A DNA stretch of 20,642 nt from SKVL01 sp964559575 (GTDB taxonomy: Bacteria; Patescibacteriota; Minisyncoccia; Phycocordibacterales; CSBR16-193), in assembly GCA_964559575.1 (NCBI GenBank), contig CAZLGQ010000006.1, positions 1-20,642 of the forward strand. The letters run 5' to 3'. The position numbers and the translations under genes were made by a program. Below, in pieces: positions 1 through 6,845 of the stretch (the stretch's first letter is position 1; each line of letters starts with the position of its first letter). The notes below the pieces were generated by a model that was not told the origin of the DNA, made no database searches, and saw only the letters and a program-made list of their open reading frames with translations.

Positions 1-935
1 AGGCGGAGGTTTTCTGATTTTATCTTGTCCATTTCTTTTAGTTTGTGGTTGGCGGTTTGGAGTTTTTTACTTTGTAACAATAACTCATTACTCAACTCTA
101 CTTCTTTATATACACTCTTTATAAGTAAAGAACCAAAACCTAAAACGATAAAGAAAAATACCAAACCAAAAATTATATCTAACCTGCTGTCAAAAATAAA
201 AACTTGAGCTAAAGAAATAGATAAAATAAATAGTACTAAAATCTCGGCTGTTACTGTTTTTATATTAAAAAGCTTGTGCTTTAATGTCGCATAAGCCAAT
301 AAAAACGGAAAAAGACCGGCTACGAAATTACCGTACGGAGGAAAAGGGATATCATACCACAACAAGAAATTCGTAAAGCCTCCACCGAAACCCAAAAGAA
401 TACTTAACAGGATATAAAAAGAACGACCTTTTACTAACTGCGATTCAGACTGTATATATTTTTTCAATAATATATAAAACGAATATAAAAATGTTCCCAA
501 ATACAAAATGACAACATAAAAAATATATAGAGGTCCGGGGATAGGCCAAAAGTCAAAGAAAAGCTTTTGCTCAACGCCCGAAACAAAGTACTCCGTTGCG
601 GCAAAAAGAGAGATAAAGATCGTCAAAACATAAAGAAGTATAAGTATAACCTCTCTTTTACCGCTCTCCAGTCCATATACACTCAACATCCAATGAAAGA
701 AAAAAACCGGTATATATAAAGACCCTACCGATAGGACTCTCACCCAAAAGAGCGCCTCTTCCGCAGTCCCGCTAAGTAGCCATTGCCAATAACTAAATGA
801 CCATACACAAAAAGCAAAAGTCATTGCAAAATATAAAGCATTCTTTTTGTTTCTTATGTTCTTTAAGAAAATCAATATTCCTAAAGACGCTACTATAAAA
901 CCATTTACAAGACCTGATATAGCAAAGGCTTCCAT
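1..935 (-). CDS. Multi-TM membrane sensor, probably N-terminal part of a histidine kinase (partial)
   Basis: An open minus-strand frame starts with ATG at 935 and runs without a stop to the left edge, giving 311 residues of a longer protein. Residues 1-220 hold about seven hydrophobic helices (near 5-24, 33-55, 62-88, 96-112, 135-156, 173-196 and 200-218). Then comes the segment YATLKHKLFNIK, typical of the junction after the 7TM sensor module of histidine kinases. Two more helices follow (about 223-240 and 248-270), and then a charged coiled-coil linker (IKSVYKEVEL, then KLKEMDKIKSE). In related CPR proteins this linker leads into a HisKA domain with an SxQLRTPL-like phospho-acceptor motif. 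Here the visible end reads KSENLR and no catalytic domain is in view, so 'histidine kinase' is an inference; a GGDEF or other output domain remains possible. The upstream in-frame stop (948-950) fixes the start; no ribosome-binding sequence is seen. Confidence 0.82.
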   Translation of the reverse strand, partial: MEAFAISGLVNGFIVASLGILIFLKNIRNKKNALYFAMTFAFCVWSFSYWQWLLSGTAEEALFWVRVLSVGSLYIPVFFFHWMLSVYGLESGKREVILILLYVLTIFISLFAATEYFVSGVEQKLFFDFWPIPGPLYIFYVVILYLGTFLYSFYILLKKYIQSESQLVKGRSFYILLSILLGFGGGFTNFLLWYDIPFPPYGNFVAGLFPFLLAYATLKHKLFNIKTVTAEILVLFILSISLAQVFIFDSRLDIIFGLVFFFIVLGFGSLLIKSVYKEVELSNELLLQSKKLQTANHKLKEMDKIKSENLR

Positions 936-941
936 TAAATT

Positions 942-947
942 AATATA
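942..947 (-). promoter_or_regulatory. Candidate -10 element of the membrane sensor gene
   Basis: On the minus strand TATATT ends six bases before the ATG at 935. If used, transcription would start at or next to the A of the start codon. I find no convincing -35 hexamer, and the region is very AT-rich, so this is tentative. Confidence 0.3.
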
Positions 948-1077
948 CTAAAAAAATAAATTTCATTTAAAATTGTACAATATTTTAAAAATATCTTATC
1001 CACTTTTTAAAAATAGTATTTTGATCTTATATTTAAAAACTCTAATAAAAAATAATTTTATTATTTAGATTATTTTG

Positions 1078-1151
1078 TGGACCCAGCCGGGTTCGAACCG
1101 GCGACCTTCCGCGTGCAAGGCGGACGCTCTAGCCAACTGAGCTATGGGCCC
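1078..1151 (-). tRNA. tRNA-Ala (anticodon TGC)
   Basis: Read on the minus strand, the 74 bases fold into a standard cloverleaf. The acceptor stem is GGGCCCA paired with TGGGTCC, the D arm contains AGCTCAGTTGGCTAGAG, the anticodon loop CTTGCAC lies between TCCGC and GCGGA, and the T arm carries GGTTCGAACCC. The anticodon TGC reads alanine codons. The acceptor stem has the G3:U70 wobble pair, the main identity element for alanyl-tRNA synthetase, which confirms the assignment independently. The discriminator base is A at 1078. The next bases are CAA, so the 3' CCA is not encoded and must be added after transcription. The gene lies 51 bases downstream of ddl on the same strand. Confidence 0.97.
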
Positions 1152-1167
1152 TTTTATCTTTTAATAA

Positions 1168-1176
1168 TTTATAACA
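1168..1176 (-). promoter_or_regulatory. Candidate extended -10 promoter of tRNA-Ala
   Basis: On the minus strand TGTTATAAA (TGn plus TATAAA) lies between ddl and tRNA-Ala, ending 16 bases before the mature tRNA. It would give a 5' leader of about ten bases for RNase P to remove. A weak -35-like TGGAAA sits 17 bases upstream. Base composition makes chance matches likely. Confidence 0.4.
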
Positions 1177-1202
1177 AAAAAAACAATTTTTTTCCAGTTA
1201 AA

Positions 1203-2171
1203 TCATCTAAAAAGATCATTTAATATTTTTTCTACAAAATCTTCAAATTTAATCCCAGAAGCTTCCAACTCTAAAGGAAAAAGAGAATCCTCCGTTAAAC
1301 TGGGCAAACTGTTAACTTCCAAAAAAAACACCCCTCTTTCCGGATTCACAACAAAATCTGACCTAGAGTAATGACGTAATCCCAAAAGCTCATGAATCAA
1401 CTTAGCGACTTTTTGTATTTCTGCATTTTCTTCTTTACTAAAATTACCCGGACACTTTCCATAAACTTTATACTCTTGATCTTTTTTATCATCAAAAAAA
1501 CCAGAAAGGTGAGAAACTGTTTCAACTGGAAATAAAGAATAAATTTTTTCATTGCGAAAATTATCTATAACACCACAGGTAGCTTCTTTTCCTTCAATAA
1601 ATTCCTGTACTAACACAGCAGGACCCAAACTAAAAGCTTCATCAATGGCACTATTCAATTCCTCTTTAGAAGAAACCAAATATATACCAACAGAAGAACC
1701 GGCTGATACAGATTTTACAACTAATGGAGTCGGAAACTTTTTATAAAAATAAAAAACCTCCTCCCGAGAATCACCTTCTCTTACTAAAAGAGAGTTAGGT
1801 ATCTTTATTCCTTGTTCTATACAACAGTTTAAGGCTAGGTCTTTACGATTTGCCAAAGCTGAAGCTACGCGTCCGGAACCGGTATAAGGAACACTAAAAG
1901 TATCAAGAAGTTCTTGAACTGATCCGTCTTCACCATATGATCCATGTAAAGCATTAAAAACTCCATCTAAATTATTTAAAATTGAAATAGGTTTTTTTGC
2001 TACACCATCAACATACCAAACACCATGCTTATCTATAAAGATATCTTTAAAGTCATGATCCAACAGATCAAGTGATAGTATTTTCTTTCCTGTTTTTAGT
2101 GAAAGATCATACTCAAGAGATGGACCTCCTCTTAGTACACCGATTCTTTTTTTTAAGCCAGAAAAACTCAT
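1203..2171 (-). CDS. ddl: D-alanine--D-alanine ligase
   Basis: This cytoplasmic ATP-grasp enzyme joins two D-alanines with ATP to make the dipeptide for peptidoglycan precursors. At 322 residues it has the usual Ddl length. Visible motifs in order: GGPSLEYDLSL (15-25, with the conserved Glu20), HGSYGEDGSVQ (76-86), YTGSG (96-100), the nucleotide/omega-loop segment KSVSAGSSVG (153-162), VQEFIEGKEATCGV (188-201), SRSDF (269-273) and LEVNSLPSLTEDSLFP (284-299). The metal ligands are expected at Asp272, Glu285 and Asn287. The family motif NTxPGMTxxS has Ser in place of Gly (Pro290-Ser291), a small deviation at a substrate-contacting turn. ATG at 2171 follows a good extended -10 element; no Shine-Dalgarno is seen. 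It is followed by tRNA-Ala and preceded by uvrC on the same strand. A cell wall is implied. Confidence 0.93.
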   Translation of the reverse strand: MSFSGLKKRIGVLRGGPSLEYDLSLKTGKKILSLDLLDHDFKDIFIDKHGVWYVDGVAKKPISILNNLDGVFNALHGSYGEDGSVQELLDTFSVPYTGSGRVASALANRKDLALNCCIEQGIKIPNSLLVREGDSREEVFYFYKKFPTPLVVKSVSAGSSVGIYLVSSKEELNSAIDEAFSLGPAVLVQEFIEGKEATCGVIDNFRNEKIYSLFPVETVSHLSGFFDDKKDQEYKVYGKCPGNFSKEENAEIQKVAKLIHELLGLRHYSRSDFVVNPERGVFFLEVNSLPSLTEDSLFPLELEASGIKFEDFVEKILNDLFR

Positions 2172-2180
2172 ACTAAATAA

Positions 2181-2189
2181 ATTATATCA
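2181..2189 (-). promoter_or_regulatory. Extended -10 promoter of ddl
   Basis: The minus strand reads TGATATAAT, a perfect match to the extended -10 consensus TGnTATAAT. It ends nine bases before the ddl ATG. Extended -10 promoters need little -35 contact and none is obvious. The start of transcription would fall 0-3 bases upstream of the ATG, leaving essentially no leader. Confidence 0.6.
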
Positions 2190-2218
2190 TGTCTTAAAAA
2201 ACAAAATATTATAGAAAT

Positions 2219-3487
2219 TCACATATCTATCTTTTCTCTTAATTTTTTATGATAAGAAAGCACAAAACGATGAGCTTCCATATTAGATAAAATTATTTCA
2301 TCTTTATATCTTCCTATTAATTTTTTATTACCTAAATAGCTATAAGGTCTATGATTTTTATCCTTAGTAACAGCTACTACAGGTATTTCTTTTTTAAATT
2401 CAGAAAGTACGCTAATTGCCACATTTTTCTGCGCCACTCCACCATCAACTACTATAAGATCAGGTAATCTCCATTCAGAATGTTTGATTCTTCGTTGAAT
2501 CAACTCTCTTAAAGAAGCGGTATCATCAATAGCAGGATTTTCTTTTATACGAAACTTTCTATAATCACTTTTTTTAACATATCCCCCTTCTATCACAGAA
2601 AACACACCCACCACAAAAGAACCTGAAATATGAGCTATATCATAACCTTCAACTCTAAAATTTTTATCTTTTTTTTCTTTAAAATAATCTTCATTAATGT
2701 TTTCAAAGGCAGGATCATTCAGTAAAGATATATCTCTTATATGTTCTAGGGTTTGAATTTTTTTCTGTACCTCACCAGCTTTCTCAAACATTCTTTTTTT
2801 TGAAAAAAGATCTCTATCTTTTTCAAGTCTTTTTATAATTTCTTTTTTATAACCTTGAAAAAAAAGACGGATATAACCAACAGTTCTTTTATAATCCGTA
2901 GAAGAAATTTCTCCCGTACATACTCCCGGGCAAAGTTTTATCTGACGACTAAAACAAGGTTTTGAATATAGATTTCCTTTCTCTTTGGCCGGAATACACT
3001 TTTCATCCCTAAAAGGAAATATTCTTCTTACTATATATAATGCCTCTTTTAACAATCTACTATGAGGAAATGGTCCGAAGATATGTAGGGTAGAAATACT
3101 TTCTTTTTTATTAAAAAGATCTTTTTCACGAATCAAACGAATAACGGGAAATTTTTCTTTTGTTATAACAACGTAATTAAAACTTTTATCATCCTTTTCT
3201 TTACTATTAAAGATTGGTTGATGTTTTTTTATCAATCTTGCTTCCAACAAAAGAGCTTCCAGTGCTGAATCAGTCTTTTCAAAATCTATATAATAGATGT
3301 CAGGTAACATATGTACCAACCAAGGACTTCTAACTTCATTTAAATTGTTAGTAAAATAACTTCTGACTCTATCTTTAATAGAAGAAGCCTTTCCTATATA
3401 AAGAATTTTATTTGACTTGTTTTTAAAAAAATAAACACCCGGACTTTTGGGTAATTCTTTTATTTTTTTCTTAATAAAATTATCCAT
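2219..3487 (-). CDS. uvrC: Short UvrC-type excinuclease subunit (GIY-YIG plus RNase H-like nuclease, no HhH)
   Basis: UvrC makes both incisions around a lesion in UvrABC nucleotide excision repair. Four parts are visible. The GIY-YIG nuclease (about 12-95) has GVYFF, LYIGKA, Arg40 and the likely catalytic Glu82. A Cys cluster C164, C178, C186, C190 matches the proposed [4Fe-4S] site of UvrC. A UVR motif for UvrB binding lies near 226-252. The RNase H-like 5' incision domain carries YDIAHISG (Asp283), IVVDGG (Asp348) and EAHRFVLSYHKKLR (His406). At 422 residues it is much shorter than the usual ~600. The chain stops right after the nuclease domain, so the tandem helix-hairpin-helix DNA-binding domain is missing. 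The TGA stop is clean, and the truncation looks native rather than a frameshift. No uvrA or uvrB lies in the window. Confidence 0.9.
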   Translation of the reverse strand: MDNFIKKKIKELPKSPGVYFFKNKSNKILYIGKASSIKDRVRSYFTNNLNEVRSPWLVHMLPDIYYIDFEKTDSALEALLLEARLIKKHQPIFNSKEKDDKSFNYVVITKEKFPVIRLIREKDLFNKKESISTLHIFGPFPHSRLLKEALYIVRRIFPFRDEKCIPAKEKGNLYSKPCFSRQIKLCPGVCTGEISSTDYKRTVGYIRLFFQGYKKEIIKRLEKDRDLFSKKRMFEKAGEVQKKIQTLEHIRDISLLNDPAFENINEDYFKEKKDKNFRVEGYDIAHISGSFVVGVFSVIEGGYVKKSDYRKFRIKENPAIDDTASLRELIQRRIKHSEWRLPDLIVVDGGVAQKNVAISVLSEFKKEIPVVAVTKDKNHRPYSYLGNKKLIGRYKDEIILSNMEAHRFVLSYHKKLREKIDM

Positions 3488-3555
3488 AAAGCTATCAAAT
3501 CATTAAAACATATAAATTTCCAATACTATATTAAGGTTTTTAAATTAATTTAATA

Positions 3556-3564
3556 TGTTAAAAT
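3556..3564 (+). promoter_or_regulatory. Extended -10 promoter placed for a leaderless mRNA
   Basis: TGTTAAAAT (TGn plus TAAAAT) ends seven bases before the ATG at 3572. Transcription would begin at about the start codon itself. No -35 consensus is clear upstream. Confidence 0.45.
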
Positions 3565-3571
3565 ATTAATT

Positions 3572-3787
3572 ATGAATACATTTTCATCAATTAAATTAAA
3601 AATAAATTGGAAACAGGCCATGTTATACGAAATGGCAATTATTTCACTTGGGATATTTATCGGCTCAACTTGGCCAAATATCTTTACCGGAATGATTAGA
3701 TGGGTTCTTTTATTAATTTTTATAATAGCAGGTGGATATGTATCAATATTATGGATAAACCAAAACAAAGATAAATTAAAAAAATAA
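3572..3787 (+). CDS. Small two-helix membrane protein of unknown function
   Basis: This 71-residue protein is not recognised as a named family. A basic amphipathic N-terminus (SIKLKINWKQ) precedes two transmembrane helices, near 18-36 (ending GSTWPNIF) and 41-62 (containing AGGY). A short lysine-rich tail follows. Lysines at both ends suggest that both termini face the cytoplasm. The gene has its own -10 element and a TAA stop, and lies 63 bases upstream of the membrane-anchored SurA-like gene on the same strand. That arrangement fits a coding role better than the overlapping minus-strand frame at 3550-3768. A link to the envelope is only inferred from the two helices and the neighbour. Confidence 0.7.
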   Translation: MNTFSSIKLKINWKQAMLYEMAIISLGIFIGSTWPNIFTGMIRWVLLLIFIIAGGYVSILWINQNKDKLKK

Positions 3788-3792
3788 TACGG

Positions 3793-3821
3793 TTGTCCTT
3801 AAACAGTATTTCTGTTAATAT
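3793..3821 (+). promoter_or_regulatory. Promoter of the SurA-like gene
   Basis: TTGTCC (3793-3798), a 17-base spacer and TAATAT (3816-3821) with an upstream TG (3813-3814) give a -35 plus extended -10 promoter. Transcription would start near 3828, leaving an A-rich leader of about 22 bases with no Shine-Dalgarno. It begins just after the preceding gene's stop, so the two genes may be expressed separately. Confidence 0.55.
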
Positions 3822-3850
3822 TTAATAAATTAAAAATAAATAAAGTAATT

Positions 3851-4675
3851 ATGGAAAATAAAGAAGAAGAAACAAAAACAACAACAGAATCACATGAAGA
3901 TTCTAAAAACAAAAAAAACCCAAGTAATTTTATCATCGGAGCAGTGGCTATTTTATTTATTGTTATCATAATAACTCTTGCTACTATTATGTGGAACACA
4001 GAACAGGATGTTGATTCCCAAGATGTGCTAGCTAAAGTTGGAGATACTGAAATCACCATGGAAGATATTAGACCGGAATTTGAAAACATTAAAAATCAAT
4101 ACGAACAACAAGGTATTGATATGTCAGAAGATAAAGAAATGAAATACTCCATAAAAATGGAAGTCTTGCAAAATCATATAAATCAACACATGCTACTTGA
4201 ACATTTTGAAACACTTGATCTGGAAGTAAGTAAAGAAGATATGGACAAAGAATATGAAATGATAATGAATCAGTTTAGTAATGAAGCTGAGTTTGAAGAA
4301 GCTTTAGGACAAGCTAATATTACCAAAAGTGAACTTGAAAAAAATCTTAAAGATAATTTAGCTATTCAACTATTAATTGAAGAAAAAGCTGAAATAAACA
4401 TAACAGATGAAGATATAGAAAATCATTACGAACAATTAAAAATACAAATAGGAGATGAACTTCCTCCTCTGGAAGAAATAAGACCTCAATTAGAACAAGA
4501 AATTAGAAATGAAAAAATGCAAGAAGTATTTGGTTCAATAGTAGCTGAAATAGAAGAAGATTACGAAGTAGAAATATTTATAGAACAACCTCAACCAACT
4601 GAACCTCAAATGGAAATGCAACCGGAAGCAGAAGAAGTACCTGAGGAAGAAATGGAAATGATGATAGAAGAGTAA
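3851..4675 (+). CDS. Membrane-anchored SurA/PrsA N-domain-like chaperone
   Basis: The 274-residue protein has a charged cytoplasmic N-terminus (1-26) and one transmembrane helix (about 27-48). The extracytoplasmic helical region resembles the SurA N-terminal / trigger-factor C-terminal chaperone fold. It has VLAKVGDTEITMEDI (59-73, the usual 'vNGexIt' entry), a long helix pair near 75-120, and LAIQLLIEEKAEINITDEDIENHYEQ (170-195, the family's 'l..ll...v.itdeei..yY' segment). The parvulin prolyl-isomerase domain that normally follows in PrsA or SurA is absent, so a holdase-type chaperone for secreted proteins is the best inference. The last ~30 residues are rich in Met, Glu, Gln and Pro and are probably disordered. 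The protein is strongly acidic overall. The gene ends before a shared terminator. Confidence 0.75.
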   Translation: MENKEEETKTTTESHEDSKNKKNPSNFIIGAVAILFIVIIITLATIMWNTEQDVDSQDVLAKVGDTEITMEDIRPEFENIKNQYEQQGIDMSEDKEMKYSIKMEVLQNHINQHMLLEHFETLDLEVSKEDMDKEYEMIMNQFSNEAEFEEALGQANITKSELEKNLKDNLAIQLLIEEKAEINITDEDIENHYEQLKIQIGDELPPLEEIRPQLEQEIRNEKMQEVFGSIVAEIEEDYEVEIFIEQPQPTEPQMEMQPEAEEVPEEEMEMMIEE

Positions 4676-4693
4676 ATTAAATAACAAAATAAC

Positions 4694-4735
4694 AAAAACC
4701 TCTTTGTTTAAAGACAAAGAGGTTTTTTATTTTTA
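4694..4735. terminator. Bidirectional rho-independent terminator
   Basis: AAAAACCTCTTTGT (4694-4707) pairs perfectly with ACAAAGAGGTTTTT (4714-4727) around a six-base loop. A T-rich tract follows on the plus strand and another on the minus strand. It sits between the convergent SurA-like gene and truB and can end transcription from both sides. Confidence 0.9.
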
Positions 4736-4740
4736 AAAAA

Positions 4741-5499
4741 CTACATTAACGTATCTTTCAAAGAAAAATAGCCTACTTTGGTACGAAAAATATGAAAAGC
4801 TAAAGCAGAAGTGTTGCAATAAAGCCCCATATTTTTTGCTAAAGATCTTACATAAGTTCCACTTGAAACATCTATTTTAAAACGAGCTAAATAAACTAAA
4901 TCTTTTTTAAATTTTTTTTCAAAAGACATCCAACTATCCAAGACTTCACCTTGCCTAAAATCTCCCTTAACTAAATTTATTTTTTCCATTGCATTTTTAA
5001 CTACCTTAGATAAAGGTAAGTACAAAGATCCCAAGAAAACAAAATTATTAATATTAATAACCAAATAAGGTCTTTCTACTTCAATACCCTTTTTAGCCCA
5101 TTCAAAAAGAGGTTTTCCATCTACTGTTTTTGATGAAAAAGGTGGATATTTCTGATTCATTTCACCTCTCCAATTATAAGTCATATCTCTTAAAACATTA
5201 TTTATATTATCTGAAGTTAAAGAAGGCCCTTCTTTAACAATACCCAAAGGATCATAACTATCGCTTTCAACTTCAAAAATAACATCAAAATAATAAGTTT
5301 TATTTAAATTTAAATACTTATCCCTTTCTTTATTAGCATCCCCAACCAAAACAACCATTACTCCTTGAGCTAAGGGATCTAATCTTCCGGCGTAACTTAA
5401 CTTTTCTTCTTTTAAGTAAGGAAAACTTTCTTTTACTCTGTTAAGAGTCTCTAAGGGTGTTTCTCCTACTTTTTTGTAAACTGCAAAAACTTTTTTCAT
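4741..5499 (-). CDS. truB: tRNA pseudouridine(55) synthase TruB
   Basis: TruB converts U55 of the tRNA T-loop to pseudouridine. The chain has YAGRLDPLAQGVMVVLVG with the catalytic Asp41 (numbered from the chosen start), then KTYYFDVIF, YPPFSSKTVDGKPLFEWAKKG (the QxPPxxSAxKxxGxxxYxxAR equivalent) and SSGTYVRSLAKNMG. I start at ATG 5499 (MKKVFAVYKKVG), where TruB family members begin. The in-frame ATG at 5532 would add eleven atypical residues and run into the hisS promoter. The protein is 252 residues and ends just after the catalytic domain, so the C-terminal PUA RNA-binding domain is missing or reduced to a stub. It ends with TAG and meets the SurA-like gene tail to tail; hisS diverges 41 bases away. 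Confidence 0.93.
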   Translation of the reverse strand: MKKVFAVYKKVGETPLETLNRVKESFPYLKEEKLSYAGRLDPLAQGVMVVLVGDANKERDKYLNLNKTYYFDVIFEVESDSYDPLGIVKEGPSLTSDNINNVLRDMTYNWRGEMNQKYPPFSSKTVDGKPLFEWAKKGIEVERPYLVININNFVFLGSLYLPLSKVVKNAMEKINLVKGDFRQGEVLDSWMSFEKKFKKDLVYLARFKIDVSSGTYVRSLAKNMGLYCNTSALAFHIFRTKVGYFSLKDTLM

Positions 5500-5504
5500 A
5501 TTTC

Positions 5505-5533
5505 TTGTTAAACAAAAGAATTTTTCGTACAAT
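5505..5533 (+). promoter_or_regulatory. Promoter of hisS, positioned for a leaderless transcript
   Basis: TTGTTA (5505-5510), an exact 17-base spacer and TACAAT (5528-5533) form one of the best sigma70-type promoters in the window. The -10 ends seven bases before the hisS ATG at 5541, so transcription should start at or within a base or so of the start codon. The whole promoter fits inside the 41-base divergent gap with truB. Confidence 0.72.
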
Positions 5534-5540
5534 ACTACGA

Positions 5541-6839
5541 ATGAGTAAAAAAACCAAACTATCCACCAATAATTATAAAGGAGTTAGAGATTTTTATCCA
5601 AAAGATCTCCAAATTTTAAAATACATATTTTCTATAATGCGTGAAGTAATGGAAAGCTTTGGTTATGAAGAATACGATGCTTCTCTATTGGAATATACCG
5701 AAATATATAAAGCTAAATCAGGACAAGAAATTGCAGACGAACAGACTTATACCTTTAAAGATAAAAGTAACAGAACCGTGTCTATCCGTCCCGAAATGAC
5801 ACCTACAGCTGCAAGAATGATAGCTAAAAAAGTTAGAGAATTACATTTCCCTGTAAGATGGTATTCCATACCTAACTTATTTAGATATGAAAACCCTCAA
5901 AAAGGAAGGCTTCGAGAACATTATCAACTAAATGCAGATATATTTGGTGGAAACACAGAAGATGCCGACATGGAAATGATCATGTTAATACATAATGTAA
6001 TGACAAAATTTGGAGCAAAAACTACTGATTTTGTTATATATATAAATGACAGAAGAATTCTTTGCTTATTATATGAATTATTCAACATTGATATTGAATC
6101 TAGAGATAGTATATCTAGATTCTTAGATAAAAGAAATAAAATTGCTAAAAAAGAATTTGAAGATTCTATGAAAGAATATATGGATGAAGAAACACTTAAT
6201 GAATTTTTAGACAGTATATCTTCTCCAATAAAAATACTAAAAGTATTAAAAAAAGATAACCCGATCATTAGACATATAATAGATATCATAGAGAAACTAA
6301 ACAGAAATAACATAACTAATATTTTCTTTGAACCAACCTTGGTTAGAGGTTTTGATTATTATACAGGATTAGTTTTTGAAGTTTTTGATACTAACCCTGA
6401 AAACCCCAAAGCTGTATTTGGTGGAGGTAGATATGATTCACTTGTTTCTCTTTTTAGTGACAGAGATATACCGGCAATAGGTTTTGGTCTGGGAGATGTT
6501 AGATTAATAGATTTTTTAAACAACAGATCTTTATTACCTGAATACAAACCGGAAACAGAGATTATGATCTGCAGAAATGAAAACTGTTCATATTCAAACG
6601 CCACCTTATTTGCAGAAAAATTTCGAAATAAAGGAATCCCTACAGTAATTGATATAAGCGGTAAAAAAATAAAAGATCAAATAAGCAGAGCTTCTAAGAA
6701 AAAAATTCCTTTTATAATAATTATGGAAAAAAATAAAAAAATATCTGAAAAAATAAAAATAAAACACTTAGACTCAGAAGTTGAGAAAGAAATTGAAATT
6801 GAAAAAGCCTTTAAATGGATAAAAGAAATTAATTCCTAA
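5541..6839 (+). CDS. hisS: Histidyl-tRNA synthetase, archaeal/eukaryal-like type
   Basis: This class II synthetase charges tRNA-His. It has 432 residues from ATG 5541 (MSKKTKLSTNNYKGVRDFYP). Visible are the N-terminal GxRDFxP entry, motif 1 region near 40-60, RPEMTPTAARM (83-93), motif 2 FRYENPQKGRLREHYQLNADIFG (114-136), the histidine-specific LVRGFDYYTGLVFEV (267-281) and FGGGRYD (293-299), motif 3 AIGFGLGDVRL (312-322) and a C-terminal anticodon-binding domain from about 337. RPExTPxxARM and GRxREHxQLNxDIFG look like the archaeal/eukaryal family rather than the usual bacterial RPEGTAxxxRA and GRxRQFHQ forms. A longer start at 5457 would overlap truB and span the promoter, so I reject it. 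It is followed after six bases by the exonuclease gene, suggesting co-transcription. Confidence 0.95.
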   Translation: MSKKTKLSTNNYKGVRDFYPKDLQILKYIFSIMREVMESFGYEEYDASLLEYTEIYKAKSGQEIADEQTYTFKDKSNRTVSIRPEMTPTAARMIAKKVRELHFPVRWYSIPNLFRYENPQKGRLREHYQLNADIFGGNTEDADMEMIMLIHNVMTKFGAKTTDFVIYINDRRILCLLYELFNIDIESRDSISRFLDKRNKIAKKEFEDSMKEYMDEETLNEFLDSISSPIKILKVLKKDNPIIRHIIDIIEKLNRNNITNIFFEPTLVRGFDYYTGLVFEVFDTNPENPKAVFGGGRYDSLVSLFSDRDIPAIGFGLGDVRLIDFLNNRSLLPEYKPETEIMICRNENCSYSNATLFAEKFRNKGIPTVIDISGKKIKDQISRASKKKIPFIIIMEKNKKISEKIKIKHLDSEVEKEIEIEKAFKWIKEINS

Positions 6840-6845
6840 AACATT

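Noticed and set aside
25..207. Plus-strand open frame of 60 codons
   Set aside because: It lies wholly antisense to the membrane sensor, whose 311-residue hydrophobic frame is clearly coding.
1044..1065. AATAAT/ATTATT hairpin with T run downstream of tRNA-Ala (minus strand)
   Set aside because: The stem is only A and T, with a three-base loop in very AT-rich DNA; too unstable to call a terminator.
1203..3487. Possible recoding of TGA as glycine, seen in some CPR lineages
   Set aside because: TGA ends ddl and uvrC at natural family ends and occurs in no reading frame here, so the standard code applies.
3550..3768. Minus-strand frame opposite the two-helix membrane protein
   Set aside because: No promoter or family features, and it mirrors a plus-strand frame with clean transmembrane helices and a well-placed -10.
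5500..5532. N-terminal extension of truB by eleven codons
   Set aside because: The added residues are not TruB-like and lie in the divergent promoter region.
5457..5540. N-terminal extension of hisS by 28 codons
   Set aside because: It overlaps the truB coding start and contains the hisS promoter; the family N-terminus fits ATG 5541.
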